Assembly: GCA_025765615.1 (NCBI GenBank)
Contig: JAIVFJ010000146.1
Coordinates: 103,114-167,113 of the forward strand
Reading direction: 5' to 3'
Origin: Zopfochytrium polystomum
Taxonomy: Eukaryota; Chytridiomycota; Chytridiomycetes; Chytridiales; Chytridiaceae
Length of the DNA stretch: 64,000 nucleotides
The translations under genes and the position numbers were made by a program. A model generated the notes under the pieces. It was not told the origin of the DNA. It worked only from the letters and a program-made list of their open reading frames with translations, and ran no database searches. Positions within the stretch are counted from its first letter, which is position 1; the number at the start of each line of letters is the position of its first letter. Shown piece after piece: positions 22,878-33,715 of this stretch.

Positions 22878-24021
22878 TTCGGCCCACAGTCCTCCGGCAC
22901 TGTTGGACTCGAAATGCAACAAAAAAGCAACAACAACGCAAAAACCTCTGAACCGAAAGGCAAACGGGTTCAAACCACCACCTCCCTCCACCACAAAAAA
23001 ACAACAGAGCTCGTTACCTTGGGTGGCTGCTGTTGTCTCGAGGAGTTTCGTGTTTTTCTTTCCGTTCGTTTTTGCTTCTTCCTTCCCTCCACAAAAGGCG
23101 GTCCGTCTACCTTGCTTTTTTCACCCAAGAGCCGTTGCACTTTCTTTTCTCATGGCCTCGCCGTCCTCCTCGATCACCGAATCTCTCGATTCCGGCTGCT
23201 CCTGTTGTGTCATGTAAACACCCTCCTTTGCCGACTGTTTCGTCATCGCCATCACCATCATGATTTTCATGCATCTATATGGTGGGCTTCTTCGTTTTAT
23301 TTGGCGACCCGTCCGCTAAAATTGCCGCACGTCTTTTGTGTTCCTTCCTCTTCTTGTTTTTCAAAGGCATTTTTTCCATATTTCTCCTTCATGGGTTCAG
23401 AACCGAACCAGAGAGGCACAGTAGTCGGGTGGCGCGGGCAAACAAACAAATTAGACGTGTCGTCACAGCGACATCACTTCCCTTCCTTGTCAGGGCATGG
23501 ATTTTCAGCACACAACGAAAGTTCGTTCGAAGGCGCTTTTTTTGCCCTGTTTTGTGCGCCTCTGCCGAACAGAACCAAAAAAAACGAAAAAAAAAAAAAA
23601 AAAGGAATCGAAAGAAATAAGATTGCCACAATGTGGCATAAGCTAGCAAAGAAAGCGGTTGGAAAGCCGCGGGCGGAAAAGGGTCCTCCAGGACCCAGCG
23701 GACCAATACGACAGACACGAACGAACGACAGGCCAGCCAATTCCAGTCGTGTTTTGCACGTGCCCCCCCGTAACCAAATACAATTATCCAAAACTGTCTT
23801 TTGGCGATCGCCATAGTTCCCTTCCAGCAGGGCTACGCGCAAGAACGCCACGTCGCGTTGACAAGTACATAAGTAAACGGGGGGCACACCCAACCACCCC
23901 AAATTTTTTGTGCGCGCGACGCGCTTTTTCTCTGCAGCTTCTTTGTCCGTCAGTTAGTTCTAGTTTGAGTGCTTGAGTTGTGCTTGCACTTGTTGCTTGT
24001 GCTTTTCTTATTTCTAATATC

Positions 24022-24056
24022 TCTCTTCTTCTTCTTCTTCTTCTTCTTCTTCTTCA
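24022..24056. repeat. (CTT)n trinucleotide array
   Basis: About 11 perfect CTT units in a T-rich context. Confidence 0.9.
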
Positions 24057-24099
24057 TTTCCTTTGGTTTCCAACGGGGGCATTCAACACCAAGGCAAGG

Positions 24100-24262
24100 G
24101 AAAATGGAGCTGAGCAGGTTTGGAGGTTAGCTTAGCTACATACACCAAGGAGAAATGGAACTGTGCGGGTTTTGAGGGAAGGTAGGCAACTACGGTAGGT
24201 GGCTGGCCAAGGACCCAACTACTTTGTTGGGAGAAATGGAGCTGTACGTGTTTGCAAGGTAA
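24100..24262 (+). repeat. three degenerate copies of a GGAGAAATGGA motif
   Basis: Copies near 24102, 24151 and 24233 share GGARAAATGGARCTG followed by a GGGTTT-like core. They are spaced about 50 and 80 bp apart in an otherwise featureless spacer. Confidence 0.5.
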
Positions 24263-24868
24263 TTATATAAAATAAATTACTACTACTAGTCCACTAGTAC
24301 TACTACTAATTAACAAAACAACTAACTAACCAACTTACACCCAGGCTAACGAGCGCGTGTGTGGAGACAACGTGCCGCCCGCCTGCGGATTGTCAGCATT
24401 GACTATTTGGTTCGACCCTGAATATTTTTACTTTACTGTTATGACTTGGTTGATAACTGCTCCGTCGAAGGGGGGGGTGGGGGAGCGGGGGGTCAAAATA
24501 TACACATAGCACTCCTTGACCAACGCCCAGTCCCTTAAAATCTCGCGAGGAGCTCACGCATCGAACAAACAGAGGCCGCGGCGGATACAAAACAATATCC
24601 AAAGAAACGAGGAACGTTTGCGTCGAGAAATCGCTGGGATTGCAAAATAAGAGGCCCCCGAAAGCTTTCGAAAAGCAACTTGTGGATTTAAAGAACACGG
24701 CGTTTGGGGGATGTGCGGTTGCTCGTTACAGAAGGAAGGAGGTCTTGTGCCGGTGGAGGAGGACTGTGCGAGAAACGGAATGAGGATAAGCCCTCGGGTG
24801 GAAGTGCTTATGAGAGAAAGTGAGAGATAGAGATAGAAAGAGAGACTCCCGGCGCAAAGCAATGGCTG

Positions 24869-24871
<3 letters not shown>

Positions 24872-24923
<52 letters not shown>
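24872..24923. repeat. (GT)n dinucleotide array
   Basis: About 25 perfect GT units ending about 14 bp from the stop codon of the LRR gene, so probably in its 3' untranslated region. Confidence 0.95.
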
Positions 24924-24925
<2 letters not shown>

Positions 24926-24936
24926 TGCCGGAGCGC

Positions 24937-27459
24937 CTACAAAACGCCCGCCTCGATCAGCTCCATTTGCAACAGGGCACCGGCGTGCCGCCTTCGGTTC
25001 GCGTGAGCAACGCACGCCGCGTAAAATTCGTAAACGTCGTCGACCCTCCCATCCTCACCGCCCTCCATCTCCTCGTCGCGCTCGCGTCGGCCTCCGCCTC
25101 CACCCACCAACCCCCCAATCGACCCCCTATCTACCACCGCCGCAACCACAACGGCAACCTCCCTCCTCCCACCCAGCGCCCCGACGTCGCCCTCCACCTC
25201 CTCGCCGACCATATCCGCGACGACAACATCCATCACGCATCGTGCGACCACGTCCGTCGCGCGTCCCGCGACGACGAGGCGGAGGAGCGCGCGGCCGGCG
25301 GCGAGGAGGCGTGCGGCGGCGCGCCGGCGGGATGCGGCGACTGCAGCGGCGGCGGCGCGTCGGCGCGCGTCGGGGCTGGCGGGGAGGGCGTTTTCGAGGA
25401 GGCGGAGGCGGAGGGGGAGAGGTTGCTGGTGCTGGTGCTGTGGTTGTGGTGGTAGTGGGTTGGCGGGGGAGGCGGTAAGGGGTGAGGGTGGTGGGATGGA
25501 GGAGGCGGTGGAGACGGCGGATGGCGCCGGGACGGACGACGACGACGACGACGACGACGGCGACGCGGAGGGTTGCAACCACTCGGCACAGCAAGCGTCG
25601 TCGGGCGGGAACCACTGCAGGACGTCGGCGTCCGCGAGCCACCACCTTCCCGCGGCCGCAGAGGTGTAGAGAGTTCTCAGGTCGTCGTGAGACGCCGCCG
25701 GCACAATCTGCTGCTGCGGTAGCGTCCTCCGCATTTGCGTCCGGCTGCTCGCAAACCACCCGCTCCCTCGCAGCGGCGCCGCCGCCTCCACGGGCAACGG
25801 CATGACCCAGAGCCGCGCGACGCGGAGGTCCTTTAGCAGCGGCGCGACGGCGTGCAAGACAGCGATCGCACCACTGTCAGCGCCGCCCTCGCCACCTTCG
25901 CCGGCCGGCCACCCGCGCGGCCTTAAGTCAACATCCGTTACACACGACGACTCCGCGCCGTCCGCCAGCGCTCTCAGCACGCACGCCACCGCCGCAGGGT
26001 CAAATCTGTTCCCGGGGACGCGGAGGGCGCGCAAGGTCGGGTGCGCGGCGACGGCGGTCGCCAGTGCAGGTGCGGCGGAGGCGGGCAGGCGCGATACGCA
26101 CAGTGCAAGTTCGCGGAGGGACGCGTTGCAAGCGAGGGCCGCGGGCGACGCGGCAGGCGTCGCGAGCCGTGAGCGGGACGGCGAGGCGGAGGTTCTGCAG
26201 CGCGGTGTGGGGGCTGCTGAGCAGAGCCTCGATCGCGTCGCCGACAGAGTCGTCGTCGTCGTCGTCATAGTCGTAGTCGGAGTCAAAGCCGCCGTCAAAG
26301 TCCGAGTTGACGGTGTTGACGCCCACGTCGCTGTTCTTGAGGCACGAAAACTCGATGATCCGAATAGCCGGGTGGCCCACAAGAGCGCGGAGCACGGCGG
26401 CGACGGCGCGGCGCCGCCGAATGCAGCCGTTGGTCGAGCGGATGCTGCCGGCGGCAATATTGAGGTGGCGAAGGGTCGAGTTGCAGAACAGGCCCTCGGC
26501 GAGAACGTGCATGGCCGCGACGTGCTCGTCGTCATCGTCGTTTTCGGCCAAGGTCAGGGACATCGACAAGGACTCGAGCGACGCGGCGCTTGCCGCAACA
26601 CCAAGCGCGTGGCTCCCACTCGAGCCACCAAACATCGTCGCCGCGGACGCACCACCAAGCAGGCGCGCAACGGCGGCGGCCTCGCACGGTCCAAACGGCG
26701 CAGCGCACGCGAACGACAGAGCAGCGATACCTGCGTTCGCGGCGATAGCGCGGCAGACGCGGTCCATCGCAGCAGCAAGCTTATCCCTTCCTCCTCCTTC
26801 TCCAAACACAAAGCCGAAAGCAGACCCAGCGGCGGTGGTGCCGTAGTCGAACCCAATCTCGACGCTCTTCAGACCCCTCGCAAGCACAAGAGCGTTCGCC
26901 ACGTCGTCACCACTCGCGTCGATGCACATTCGTGGGTCCACGCCGAGCAGTGCCAGCCGCTCGATGCTCGGATGTTCTGCGACGGCGGCGCAGACGGCGC
27001 GGAGGCCGGCGGCGCGCATGGATGCGACGTTTAGCTCGAGGGAGCGCAGGGCGGTGTCGAGGGCGACGGCTTCGGCGATGTGGAGTGCGCCGACGGGGCT
27101 GAAGTTGTTTTCGCGGAAGACGATGGCGGTCGGCAGGGACGACGCCGCCGTGGGTGGAGGGTCAAGTGGAGGGTTTGTGGCTTGCTGGTGGCACCTTTCG
27201 CCGGTGGCTTCGCCTGCTGGGGCTCCACCCTCAGCGGCCACGGCGGCTTGACGGACGCGGTCTGCGACGGCGGCGGCTGAGGCGTCGCCAAAGCGCAGCG
27301 AGGGCCAGCAGCGGGCGCGGCGGGCGGCGGCAGCGCGGGTCTGCGAGGAATGCGACTGCGGTTTCCGGCGCGAGCGGGCAGTCGGGCGCCAGGGGCGTCC
27401 TCGCGCAGCAGCAGAAGCAGCGGGGCCAGGGGCATCAGGGCGAGCCAGCTGGCGCCCAT
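24937..27459 (-). CDS. leucine-rich-repeat (ribonuclease-inhibitor type) protein, frame broken
   Basis: Repeats of the RNI type run from about 27290: SLRFGDASAAAVADRVRQAA, NNFSPVGALHIAEAVALDTA, LRSLELNVASMRAAGLRAVC, and later ACNASLRELALCVSRLPASA and LRALRVPGNRFDPAAVACVL. The C-terminal third is Ser/Ala/Arg-rich without repeats and ends at 24937. Between about 26150 and 26170 the repeat pattern continues in another frame, consistent with one extra base and no GT-AG pair, so this is either a broken gene or a sequence error. An ATG at 27459 opens a hydrophobic start (WLALMPLAPLLLLL) but in a different frame, so the N-terminus is unresolved; the frame at 27241 begins with GTG, not ATG. RNI repeats mediate protein binding. 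No effector domain is visible. Confidence 0.6.
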
Positions 27460-27934
27460 CGCCGAGTAGCCGCCTCCTGCTCGTCCGGCGGCGTCCCGAG
27501 CCTGTTGTGCTTGTCGTGCTTGACGTGTTTGTTGTGTGTTCCGGTTCTACTTGCGATGCTGAGGCGGATTTTTGCAGTTGTTGTTACTGTTGATGGCGGT
27601 GGTGGTGGTGGTGCTGGTGTATCCGCCAGCATCGTGCAAGAATACGAATACTACAGTGGCGTGCAAGAAGAGCTCACGACGCGCGATAACAACGACAACA
27701 ATAATAATAGAAAACCGACTTGAAGTGCTCTCGAGTGTATCCGAGAAGTGTGCTCTTGCTCTTGGCGCTGCTGCTGCTGCTGCTGCTCCGTGGCTGCGCG
27801 TGCGCACGCCGCCGACGCGGGGGGAGTTCCGAGAAAGAGCGGAGGGAGGCGGAATGGAAAGAGAAAGAGAGAGAGAGAGAAAGCCAAAATTTGAACTTGC
27901 AATCTACACCACACACACACACACACACTCTCTC

Positions 27935-27966
<32 letters not shown>

Positions 27967-28204
27967 CTCTTGTTCTCTTGTTGGAGGGTGGCGACGGTTT
28001 AAAATTGACGGTGGAGAATCGGTGGACCACAGGTTAGAACAAAAAAAGGGAGCCACTTCACTACTGGCAATCGAAACGGAGCCAGCGAGGAACTTCCACA
28101 AGACCCAAAGTTCGAGGGCCACAGCTCAACCCCCGCAAAGAAAATTTGGAGGTCCACCAATTGCAGGAGGGCAATGGCGACACGCGACGACTCATGGGCG
28201 AGAG
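27460..28204. other. left flank of the Copia element
   Basis: A (CTG)n patch lies near 27768-27788, a GA tract at 27858-27882, and (CA)n(CT)n at 27909-27968. Unlike the right flank, the sequence next to the left LTR (28030-28204) shows no ABC-transporter coding similarity. Confidence 0.55.
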
Positions 28205-28453
28205 TGTTGAGAAGAAATAATGCACAGCCCCTTCTTTTGCCAATTTCCTTCTACTTCTTCTTTTTCTCCCTATTCTCCGAGGTCCTTTATAATCAGTTCT
28301 TGTTTACATTCAGTGATCATGGGAACTTCTTCATCCCCAATCACTGTGCAGGTATGCCTTGATCGTGTTGCACCTTCCCAAGCACATCCTTACAATAAAT
28401 GGGAACTTCTTCATCCCCAATCACTGTGCAGGGCGCCTAGATCGCCCTCAACA
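28205..28453 (+). repeat. left LTR of the Copia element
   Basis: 249 bp, TG...CA. TTTATAA near 28289 is a probable promoter TATA. A 34-bp segment (28319-28352) is exactly duplicated at 28399-28432 within the LTR. Confidence 0.96.
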
Positions 28454-28690
28454 GGGTTACGAGCCCAAGGCTTCAATCATTACTGTCCCGCAGGTTGACC
28501 ACCCCTCGTTGGTCCCACCGCCATCGTGACCCGCCCGCCCGATCTCCCCGCGTCTCGTTCCTCTTCCTCCATCCCCGTCTGGATCTCTCTCCATCGATCC
28601 TTCTTCTCCCCTTTCCCCTTCCTTAGCTCTACTTCCAGCCTCCCCACCCAGACTCCCCCCACTATCCCTCACTCCTTCTCCTTGGACGCC

Positions 28691-29570
28691 ATGGCCACAT
28701 CTGCTCCTGCTCGCGATGGGGCCTCCCTTCCTATCTGGCATGGCGAACTCGCTAAAGAGACAGTCTCCTTCGATCAGTGGACAAGCGTTCTCCTCAATGA
28801 ATTCGACATTCTCGAGGATCCTGCGATCGTAACCAATGCTGCCACGTATCACAACGAGTACCCAGCCGCCCTTCTTGACGACGATGGGACAGAAGTGACG
28901 GCCGCCTGTCGCGCTCACTGCAGAACGACAAGTCAAGTTTCGCCAGTCAAACGCGAAGGCCAAGAAAGTCATCTTCTCGGCCCTCGGCCCCGCCGCCCAC
29001 CGCACTGTCAAAGACATCAAAACCGCTGCAGTCGTCTGGTCCACTCTCAAGACCACCTACGGTGGCATCCCCGCTTTTCGACTGGCGAAAACTCGCGAAT
29101 CCATGTATCAAATGCACACCTCCGAATTGTCTGAGCTTCCCTCTGCCATCGACCGGCTCGTTGAGGGACAAGCTTTTCTTCGCAACTCTGGTCAGCCTCT
29201 TCCCGACTACGTCGTGGGTGAACTTCTCCTTGGCTGCCTCCCGAAGCTTCCTGCCTGGGAAAGCTTCAAGGACCTCTATTACGGATCAGGCAAGAAAAGC
29301 GACGAGCTTCTCCAACTCATTCGGGCTAAGATTGCCCGGGAACAGGACATTGCTGAGATCGCCCTTGTCCTTCGTACTCCCAAAATCCCTCTGCCGCCAC
29401 CAGTCTCCTCCCCCTCCACTTCTCGTCTCTGCACCACTTGCCAGAGGGCAGGCCGCACTCGATCCATGCACACTCATGACGTAACCCAATGTTGGGGATC
29501 GTGTGCCAAGTGTGGTGCATTCCACTCGCCCTCTCAGGCCATGCAAGTCTCGTTCTTATGCCCCAGAGAG
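28691..29570 (+). pseudogene. Copia gag, frame broken
   Basis: ATG at 28691. The Gag-type region contains FDQWTSVLLNEFDI near the start and, in another frame from about 28930, WSTLKTTYGGIPAFRLAKTR and LPDYVVGELLLGCLP. It ends with a zinc-knuckle-like CTTC...HDVTQC. The frame change around 28920-28935 behaves as one extra base. Without a compensating event Gag would be cut to about 90 residues plus an unrelated tail. Confidence 0.8.
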
Positions 29571-29599
29571 TGTTCGTCTTGCTGTGTCTGGTGTGACTT

Positions 29600-32500
29600 T
29601 GGTTGACTCTGTTGATTCTCTTCAATACACTGAATCAAACTGCGTATTGTCCATTGGTTCACTCGCGCCTAGTCATGGTGTACATTCCCTTTCTCTCTCG
29701 GCATACCGTATCCTATCTGACGACTCTCGCTGTGGTTTCCGCCGCCCTCCATGCCGTGCCATCATTCGCCGACTCCGACGACAGAGATCACGTCCTTCCA
29801 TCTTCGCTGAATCGGTCCTCTGGCTGACGTGGTGGTGGACTCTCCTCTGCCGGCTCCTCTCATTCACCGTTGGTTTTCTCCTCCTTGCGCCGCGTCTGCC
29901 CCGGGACTTCTGTTTGGCCCTTCCATCTTCTGGCTGCGCTTCTCTCTTTCTTGTTGACTCCGGTTGCACACAACATCTCGTCAGCTCCCCATCCATGCTT
30001 CTTGACCCCAAGCCATCGACGCTTCAGCTTGATCAAGCAGACGGCTCCCCGCTGTGCTGCACCCTTCAAGGACGCCTCCCTCTCCGCCTTCTGCAGCCAA
30101 ATGGTTCGTCAACTCTTCTTGTCCTTCGAGAAGCCTACTATGCTCCATCCTTGCGGGGAAATCTTCTCTCCGTTGATCGTCTTACCTCGTCCAGTTTTGA
30201 CCTCACCTTCAGTCGGACCTCCCTTACCCTTTGCTTCCGCTGGCACGGTCGTTGGCTTTGGCTCTCGTCATTCCCGTCTCTGGTCTCTCAACTGCCATCT
30301 CGCCTCTGTCACCGATCGAGCCGCCCTCCTTCGTGAGCAAGTGCTAAGTCTCGCTCGTCCCCGTCCCCCTCTCACTGCCTCCCACCTTCACCATATTCTT
30401 GGCCACCCAGGGCGGCCTGTCCTTACTCAGGTTGCTCGGCGCTTCAAGGTTCGCACCTCTACCTGGGATGGCCGCTGTGAGGGCTGCCTCCTTGGGAAAG
30501 GTCACAATGTTCGCCTTCCCCCTGTTGGCTCCCGTGCCTTGATGCCCCTCGACCCTCGTCCACTCGGACTCTTTCGTTTGCAAGCAGCCGACTTTTGGGG
30601 GCTCTACCTCTGTCACACTCTTTATTGATGATGCCACCAACTTTGTTTCCGGTCATCTTCGCAAGGCACTCTCCTCTTCGACAACACTTCCACTCCTGCA
30701 GTCGTTCACATCCTATCTCAGCAACCTTACATCTCGTCGTTTGCTTATTTTTCGATCTGACCGCGGCAGTGAGTACATGGGCGGTGTCGTTACATCGTTT
30801 CTTCAATCCTCCGGCGTCGTTCATCAGCTGGCGGCCCCTGGGGCCTCCTCGCATGGCCAAAATGGCGTGGCCGAGCGCATGAATCGCACACTTGCTGAAC
30901 GTGCCCTCTCCATGCTCCATCACGCTCGTGCCCCTCTCGCTTTCTGGGGCGATGCGTTCCTCACAGCAATCTATCTCCACAATCGTCTGCCAGACTCGGA
31001 CGGAAAGTCCCCTCTCGAAAGGCTCACTGGTCGTCCCACTGACATCTCCTTTCTCCATCCCTGGGGCTGTGTCGCCTTTGCTGTGGTGCCCCGTGACGAC
31101 CGTGCATCCAAGCTCCACCCAAAGGCTGTCAAATGTCGGCTCATTGGCTATGATGAGCACTCCAAGGCCTACCAGCTACGGGATACCGCCGGTCGCACCA
31201 TCATCTCCAGAAATGTGGTTTTTTGGGACGACGTCTTTGATCTTCACGACTCTCGTCTCTCACCACCGTTGGTGGATGAGCTGCAGGCTCTTTTCTCCAA
31301 CGAGTTGCCTTCGGCCCCTCCTTCCGCTCCGCCTTCCCATCCTGGTTCCATGACATCACCCCTCTTGCTTGACGGACAACGATTCTCTTCCTCCCCCCGC
31401 CTCCCGCTCCCTCACACCTCCCATGTCTCTCGCCCCTACTCCGCCCTCACCCTGTCCTAGCCGTGCCATCTTCCATCTCCCCTACCCTCCATCCCCATTC
31501 CCACCGAAGCTACCATCCATTTCTCGACCTGCTCACCCTGCCACCTTCCTCCTACTTCCTTCCAAATCCCCCCTTTCTCCCGACTTCCCTTCCTCTTGCA
31601 ATTCCTTCTACTCCCCACCCCCGCTCACCGCCACCTCCTTCCACCCATCCTTTGCTTCCGCATCCTCCCATTCTCACGCGCTCCCCTCCTCTCGCTCCCT
31701 CTCTGCGCCCCTCCGTACACCAACCGCCTGCTGCCGCTCCGCTTCCCCCTGTTCCCCCTCGTCGGAATCCTCCTCGTGCCGCTGGAGTACCCAACTCGCT
31801 ATCGCGACTCTGTCCGCGTTGTCAGCGCCCCCGTTCCCCTTCAGTTGCACCCCCCAACACTGCGGCTGAGTGTGAGCGGTCTCCTGAGGCTCTCCAGTGG
31901 CGTCGCTCTCGTGATGAGGAGCTCTCTTCCTGCGCAGAGAACGAAGTCTGGGATTTGGTGTCGCGGCCTGCTGACGTTCTTGTCCTACCATCTCGCTGGG
32001 TATTTCGCATCAAGACAGACGCCAATGGTAACCCTCTCCGCTTTAAATCGCGCTTTGTCGCTAAAGGCTTCACTCAGATTGCAGGAGTCCACTTTGATGA
32101 GACATATGCCCCAACCGCCAAGCTCTCCAGTGTCCGCACAGTTCTTGCTCTTGCTGCCCAAGCTGGCATGATGGTGCATCAGATGGACGTCACGACTGCC
32201 TTCCTCTACGCCCCCATTGACCGCGCAATATACATCGAGCAGCCTGAGGGCCACGTCGACCCAGGTCGTCCTGGGCATGTTCTTCGTCTCAAACGCGCCC
32301 TGTACGGCCTTAAACAGGCTCCGCACCTCTGGAACAAGACCCTTGACGCGTATCTTCTATCTGCCGGCTTTGTTGTCAGCGCCGCTGATCCATGTGTCTA
32401 CGTCCATTCAACTCCTTCCTCAACAGCATACATCACTGTCTATGTTGACGACCTGATCATTGCCGGCTCCGATGATCAGACCATCACCTCTGTCAAGGAT

Positions 32501-33482
32501 GCCCTCCACCGTCGCTTCCGCATGAAAGACCTCGGCGAACTTCGCTACTGCATTGGGATGGAGGTTGCACAGGGTTCATCCTCCATCACAATCCATCAAT
32601 CTGGCTACATCAATGCTGTCCTCTCCCGCTTTGGCATGTCGTCTTGCCGCCCTGTTGGCTCTCCAATGACACCCTCGTACCTTGCTGAACGACCCTGACC
32701 CCGCTGCTACCATCCCTGTCACCTCTGAACCTTACGATGCACTGGTTGGTTGCCTTCTGTACATTTCACTCGCCACGCGTCCAGACATAGCCATGGCAGT
32801 TGGACGCCTCTGTCGTCAACTTCAGTCCCCAACCTTGCACGACTGGTCTGCAGCCAAGCGCGTCCTTCGATATCTCAAGGGCACGTCTCAACTTGGTCTT
32901 GTCTACACTGCTGGTCAGTCCACCCTCAGCGCTTTTGGGCGAACGGAATATAATGGCCCAGCACTTGACGAACTCGACGGCCGCAAGCTCATCAACTACT
33001 CCGATGCTGATTTCGGTGGTACCCGTCGCGATCGTCGTTCCACCACTGGGTACATAACGACAATTGCTGGAGCGGCTGTTTCATGGAAGAGTCAGGTTCA
33101 GAAAACCGTTGCATTGTCGACTCTCGAAGCAGAATACATGGCGTTGGCCTCGACTGCACAGGAAGTAGTCTGGCTTCGCCAGCTTCTCTCTGATCTCGGT
33201 CACCCTCAAGCAAACCCTTCCATCATTTTTGAGGACAACACAAGTTGCATTTCCGTCGCCAAAAGCCAAAAGATAACTGATCAGATTAAACACATCGATA
33301 TCCGCCACCATTTCATTCGAGAACACGTCACTGCCAAAACTCTAGATGTTGCGCACGTTGCTGGCGAAAACATGATAGCAGACATTCTGACAAAGCCCCT
33401 TCCTGTTGCCCGGTTCCAAACACTTGTCCCGTTCATGGGGCTCAAGAAGGGACCTGTGGATGGGAATGTTGAGAAGAAATAA
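29600..33482 (+). pseudogene. Copia pol (protease-integrase-reverse transcriptase-RNase H), several frame breaks
   Basis: Aspartic protease LVDSGCTQH (about 29951). GAG-pre-integrase HHILGHPGRP...CEGCLLGK (about 30390-30500). Integrase acidic residues in FIDDAT, RSDRGSEY and NGVAERMNRT (30620-30890). Reverse transcriptase RWVFRIKTDANG to VYVDDLIIA (31990-32460). RNase H with LINYSDADFGG and LSTLEAEYMA, ending at 33482 just inside the right LTR. The frame changes around 30340, between 30600 and 30740, near 31450 and near 32680, most behaving as one extra base. The catalytic motifs themselves are intact. Confidence 0.88.
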
Positions 33483-33715
33483 TGCACAGCCCCTTCTTTT
33501 GCCAATTTCCTTCTACTTCTTCTTTTTCTCCCTATTCTCCGAGGTCCTTTATAATCAGTTCTTGTTTACATTCAGTGATCATGGGAACTTCTTCATCCCC
33601 AATCACTGTGCAGGTATGCCTTGATCGTGTTGCACCTTCCCAAGCACATCCTTACAATATATGGGAACTTCTTCATCCCCAATCACTGTGCAGGGCGCCT
33701 AGATCGCCCTCAACA
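33467..33715 (+). repeat. right LTR of the Copia element
   Basis: 249 bp, identical to the left LTR by eye except T at 33660 for A at 28398. It carries the same internal 34-bp duplication (33581-33614 and 33661-33694). Its last base is followed directly by an ABC-transporter coding sequence. Confidence 0.96.

Larger units (their letters stand above)
21573..24936. other. 3.3-kb spacer with microsatellites
   Basis: 21573-22440 is low-complexity sequence upstream of the kinase (long 5' leader or promoter). Further on lie the tetranucleotide array at 22789-22877, a (CTT)n array and the (GT)n array listed separately. A long plus-strand frame at 22632-23816 is only the translation of the CTGT repeat plus random sequence. 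Three degenerate copies of a 30-bp motif lie at 24100-24260. No gene recognised. Confidence 0.5.
28205..33715 (+). mobile_element. Ty1/Copia LTR retrotransposon
   Basis: A 5511-bp element bounded by two 249-bp LTRs in direct orientation, with TGTTGAG...CTCAACA ends. The internal order gag, protease, integrase, reverse transcriptase, RNase H is that of Copia. Just inside the left LTR, GGTTACGAGCCCAAGG (28455-28470) is a plausible primer-binding site resembling initiator-tRNA-type sites. The purine-rich GGATGGGAA (33458-33466) before the right LTR is the likely polypurine tract. The five bases outside the LTRs (GAGAG on the left, GATTG on the right) do not match, so there is no target-site duplication. 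LTRs differ at one position by eye (28398 versus 33660), implying a recent insertion or recent LTR homogenisation. Confidence 0.95.

Noticed and set aside
22632..23816. A 394-codon open frame on the plus strand
   Set aside because: It is the translation of the CTGT array (Cys-Leu-Ser-Val polymer) joined to random sequence. No domain or codon pattern.
24937..26535. Second half of the LRR gene as an independent gene
   Set aside because: No ATG at its start, and the repeat pattern continues from the frame before. Treated as one broken gene.
30459..31160. 233-codon minus-strand frame
   Set aside because: Antisense of the Copia integrase region, no similarity of its own.
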